In this document: one piece after another, positions 1 through 64,000 of the stretch
Layout of the letters: every line of letters begins with the position of its first letter
How positions within the stretch are numbered: the stretch's first letter is position 1
Source: Halichoerus grypus
Lineage: Eukaryota > Chordata > Mammalia > Carnivora > Phocidae
DNA length: 64,000 bases
NCBI RefSeq assembly: GCF_964656455.1
Contig: NC_135721.1
Location: 84,052,754-84,116,753 of the forward strand
Direction: 5' to 3'
Program-made: the position numbers and the translations under genes
The notes under the pieces: generated by a model
The model's input: only the letters and a program-made list of their open reading frames with translations
Databases searched by the model: none
What the model was told of the DNA's origin: nothing

Positions 1-667
1 TTACCGTATGGCTTAAGGATCTGAAGTGTATGTACACATTTCAGAACTTAGCCTAGACTTTTTAAAAAACAAATTTACTGAGAAATCAGTACTAGGTAAT
101 TCCCTACAGAAAGGGCAACTAAACACTGAGGGTCTAATTTCTGAAGTATTTATTAAAACAAGTGTATTAAGATGGATTTAAAGCACCCCTGTCACCAATT
201 ACCTTTTCCCCTCAAAAACCTACTGCAAAATTATAATACAGTTAAAATCCAAGTTTCTTAGATTAAAGAACTTTAGAAACCCTGTAAGAAGCTCCTCAAT
301 TGAACACTCAGCTGACTGAGGAATGCAGCTGTTGGCCAGAAACCTTATGTGGTCTTTCAGACCCAGTGCAGGCAATTACAGAGGCTGTCCCAGGGAAGCG
401 GCCCTCCCCACCCCTGCCCTGCGGACAGCTGGTGTGGGCAGTCTCTGGGGGACCCGTAGTCAAGGACTCGGCCCCTGGCCCCCGCCCTCGCTCTTCCACC
501 TACGTGAACTCGTGGCCTACCCACCTTCCTTCAGAGCCTCTGTATGGCAGGCACCTCTGCGAGCCTTCCGTGGGCTGGGGGAGCGCGTCCCTGGCTTAGT
601 CCCTGGCTTATACCATAGCAGGAAGCAGTTACAGACTTCACTATTAATTTCACTCGGCTTTCTTCCC
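1..667. other. Downstream flank of MRPS9, nothing recognised
   Basis: This is AT-rich in its first 300 bp, then moderately GC-rich. Overlapping open frames on both strands at 300-900 show no family resemblance and run into a transposon, so I treat them as chance. No exon of a neighbouring gene was recognised. Confidence 0.5.
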
Positions 668-1500
668 AGCTTTACTGAGGTAGAATTCAGTGTTGTAATA
701 CATTTAAAATGTACAATGGGACGATTTGATATACAGTGGTCCCCCCTTATCTGTGCTTTCAGATCCCCGTGGTCAACCACAGTCTGGGCGCACTTGGTCC
801 TCCTCCTGCTCTATCATCTGAGGGTCAGTAGTGGCCTAACGCCGCGTCCCGATGCCCACGTCTTTCCCCTCTCTTCATCTCCTCATCTCACACCATCATG
901 ACAAGGGTGAGTACAGCACAACAGGGTATTGTGAGAGATACCACGTTCACATAACTTTTATTACAGTATACTGTTATAACTATTCCATTTGATTATTATT
1001 GTTAATCTCTTACTATGCCTAATTTATAAATTAAACTTTATCACAGATATTTATGTATAGAAAAAAACCCCCGTTTTGTATCGGGTTCGGTGGTTTCAGG
1101 CACCCCCCCGGGGATCTTGGAATGTATACCTGTGGATAGGGGGTGGGGGACTATTGTACGCACACACGGGTTGTGAAAGGGTTCCTACCATGAAGTAAAT
1201 TAACCTATCCATCACCTCATGGTTTCCCCCACACACACTTTTTTTTTTTGGTGAGAATGCTTCAGATCTACTAAGCAAATTTCCATTATATAATACAGAA
1301 TTATCAGCCGTAATCCCCACATTAGATCCTCAGAACTAATTCATCTTCTAGCTGAAAGCCTGTACCCAACTTGGAGAGCATTATGCTCAGGGAAATAAGC
1401 TGGATGAAGACAAAAACCACATGGTATCACTTGTATGTAGCATCTTAAAGCTGAACTCCTACAAACAGTAGAGCGGTGGCTGCCAGGGGCCGGGGGGAGA
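668..1500. mobile_element. Old L1-type relic, interrupted by a Tigger element
   Basis: 668-733 (cagctttactgaggtagaat and on) and 1157-1380 (tatccatcacctcatggttt; ttagatcctcagaactaatt) match mammalian L1 3' region sequence I remember. At 1365-1500 L1 3'UTR text follows (attatgctcagggaaataag, ggctgccaggggccgggggg). The two halves are separated by a DNA transposon at 734-1156. Orientation of the first part is uncertain. Confidence 0.6.
734..1156 (+). mobile_element. Tigger-class DNA transposon (non-autonomous), nested in L1
   Basis: This copy is about 423 bp. It begins cagtggtccccccttatct and ends with the inverted counterpart (gataggg...gggggactattg). It is flanked by TA on both sides (732-733, 1157-1158), as expected for Tc1/mariner-pogo insertions. 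The same family recurs at 40576-41005 in the opposite orientation. No transposase reading frame survives. Confidence 0.75.
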
Positions 1501-1689
1501 CTCGCCTGTTGTCTGAATCCGCTCCTTGAACATTTGGCAGCTCAGTCCTCTCTGGCTCCTGACAAAGACCCTCACAACTTACTTCATTTTCTTGAACAAG
1601 CATTCTCGCCCCTCATTTTGAAAAATATGTTGTAACAATGGCTGTATGGGAAAACAAGAGAATCAGGAGAAATGAGTTCCCTCATTAAA

Positions 1690-1825
1690 TTAGCAGTGTA
1701 GCTCTGGTAGGTCCCTTCATTTTGGAGGCTGGGCCTTCTCGTCTGCAAAATGAGGTTACTTGACTAGATGTTGTTGAATGTTCCTTTCAGATCTAATATG
1801 CCAAGGTTCTATGAATCATGCTTCT
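1690..1825 (+). repeat. MIR-family SINE relic
   Basis: The text 'tctgcaaaatgaggttactt' and then gactagatg...ttctatgaat follows the MIR-family pattern of 'ctcatctgtaaaatgagg' and '...ctatgat'. It is diverged and without poly(A). It lies just downstream of the MRPS9 poly(A) site. Confidence 0.55.
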
Positions 1826-1954
1826 AAAACGACCTTCTGAAAAATAAAGCAGCAGAATGAAGCTAAATATTTTTTAAAAATTATGTTTACAAGGTAACCT
1901 TTACAAAGTAGCATTTAAAAATAAATCATCTCACAACTCAAATGCCTGATAGTG

Positions 1955-2020
1955 TTGCCCTCACACTGGCCAGCAAATATTTATTGTATGTCTGCCGCAT
2001 GCCAAGCACATATACACGGC
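1955..2020 (+). repeat. MIR/L2-like core overlapping the MRPS9 poly(A) signal
   Basis: The text 'aaatatttattgtatgtctg' and ccgcatgccaagcac resembles the MIR core 'catttattgagcacctacta' and 'tgtgccaggcac'. On the minus strand its TTTATT provides the AATAAA of MRPS9. The match is short and diverged. Confidence 0.5.
1980..1985 (-). terminator. MRPS9 polyadenylation signal AATAAA
   Basis: The minus strand reads AATAAA here, 65 bp after the TAA. A GU-containing stretch follows within 20-30 bp (CCAGTGTGAGG). Cleavage near 1955-1970 would give a 3'UTR of only 80-95 nt. The surrounding sequence resembles the 3' core of a MIR element. A more distal site in 1-1900 cannot be excluded. Confidence 0.75.
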
Positions 2021-2049
2021 GTTTCCTCTCCTCGCCCGTGAAAGAACAC

Positions 2050-63268
<61,219 letters not shown>

Positions 63269-63318
63269 ATTGGCTGCCGGAGACCGGGGCAAGAGGGTGA
63301 AGAGGCGGGGCCTGAGGC

Positions 63319-63331
63319 CTGCGCAGGCGCC
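63319..63331. promoter_or_regulatory. NRF1-like site
   Basis: The sequence ctgcgcaggcgcc is close to the palindromic NRF1 consensus YGCGCAYGCGCR, with one central deviation. It lies about 50 bp upstream of the start codon. NRF1 is an established regulator of nuclear genes for mitochondrial ribosomal proteins, which supports the promoter assignment. Confidence 0.7.
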
Positions 63332-63473
63332 GGTGGGAGCTAGGTTCCGGGGGCTGTCGGGAAGAAGCAGGGGGCGTGTTCCGCGGTCCGGGGCGGCTCG
63401 TCGCTGGTTGGGTGTGTGAGCCCCCGGGGCGTGTCCGACTCCACCCCCTGGTTCGTAGTAGCCCCAAGCTGAA

Positions 63474-64000
63474 GCTCCAAGCTGTACCTCATGGCCTCTT
63501 TCGCCTTCTACAGCTGATGAATTCTGTTGTTGTCTAAGTCTTGGTATGACTTCCACGTGGCTCTTTAACCAACCCTTCCTTCCCTTGCCCAGCGCTGCAC
63601 CTCGAGCTGGCTCTCCCTGAACCGCAGAACCCGCGCCGCTCCCCCGCACCTCCTTCTACAGTCTGACTTCATCACACTCCAACGCGGAGGCTGCTCTCTT
63701 TGCTCACGCCAGAATGGACCCCAAGCCTTGCCTCCTATACGTCTTTCTACTATGGGTTTCCCCTTCTCTCTACCTTTCCACATTTTCAGGGTCCAGGGTC
63801 TCCACCTCCCTCCAGCAACTGCCAGCCCACTCTACCTTCCATGGCGCTCACACTCCTATTGTTTAACTGTGTAACGCGCAGGCTAAACCATTCACAGGTG
63901 AGGATGAAACAGTCTTAGCCATGTTTACGCGCCTCTCCGCATGGTGTTAGCGCTAAGCCTTAACTTGAAACCCAATCAGAATTAAATGCACCGTCATGGA
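63474..64000. other. Upstream flank of MRPS9, no gene recognised
   Basis: GC content falls after 63470. Several overlapping short open frames are present on both strands, none with a recognisable product or splice context. No SINE or L1 was seen here. A divergent non-coding transcript from the CpG promoter is possible but nothing in the sequence shows it. Confidence 0.5.

Noticed and set aside
323..901. 192-codon plus-strand open frame
   Set aside because: It runs from unique DNA into L1 and Tigger sequence, has no recognisable domain and overlaps other open frames, so it looks like chance in GC-richer DNA.
63269..63649. In-frame upstream extension of MRPS9 exon 1
   Set aside because: The frame is open upstream, but the segment is CpG promoter with GC boxes and an NRF1 site. 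The ATG at 63268 has a TISU context and matches the known N-terminus.

Overview
The window is vertebrate nuclear DNA from a caniform carnivore, most likely an arctoid (bear, seal or mustelid lineage). The evidence is about twenty tRNA-derived carnivore SINEs (Can-SINE/SINEC). Their heads read like 'gcctgggtggctcag' and they end in TCT repeats, AATAAA repeats and poly(A). Their consensus differs from the dog SINEC_Cf as I remember it. There are no operons, ribosome binding sites or CRISPR arrays. The long ORFs are chance or repeat-derived, except where they overlap the exons described below.

One gene dominates: MRPS9 (mitochondrial ribosomal protein uS9m), on the minus strand. All eleven coding exons could be located with base precision, from the ATG at 63268 down to the TAA at 2050-2052. 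Joined, they give an in-frame 1188-nt CDS (395 codons plus stop), close to the roughly 396 residues I recall for the human protein. All ten introns are GT-AG and range from 90 bp (intron 3) to about 18 kb (intron 2). The uS9 family signature lies in exon 10 and the basic P-site tail in exon 11. The promoter is a CpG-rich block around 63.13-63.47 kb with a near-consensus NRF1 site, GC boxes and a TISU/YY1-type element over the start codon. This is typical of housekeeping genes for mitochondrial translation. A short 3'UTR ends at an AATAAA (1980-1985) that seems to lie in an old MIR.

Layout from left to right: 1-1950 is downstream flank made of old L1 and a nested Tigger transposon. 2.05-12.5 kb holds exons 11 to 6 with modest introns and MIR or MER5 relics. 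12.5-21 kb is intron 5, which is poor in repeats and holds two unexplained exon-like segments and a possible regulatory block. 21-33.5 kb is intron 4, full of antisense L1, SINEs, a MaLR LTR and a split MIR; it also holds an unassigned exon-like segment at 32097-32246. Exons 4 and 3 lie at 33.48-33.66 kb. 33.7-51.7 kb is intron 2, with L1, two Tiggers, hAT elements and SINEs. Exon 2 is at 51.7-51.9 kb. 51.9-63.1 kb is intron 1, with an MLT1-like LTR and several SINEs, including a double insertion. Exon 1 and the promoter follow.

I see no clearly new multi-gene system. The points most worth a second look are the unassigned exon-like segment in intron 4, the perfect short hairpin at 53450-53487, the 141-bp L1 5'-end fragment with long direct repeats at 29590-29760, and the triple-target-site SINE pair at 62256-62708. 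Names of repeat families come from memory of their consensus sequences and were not checked by alignment.
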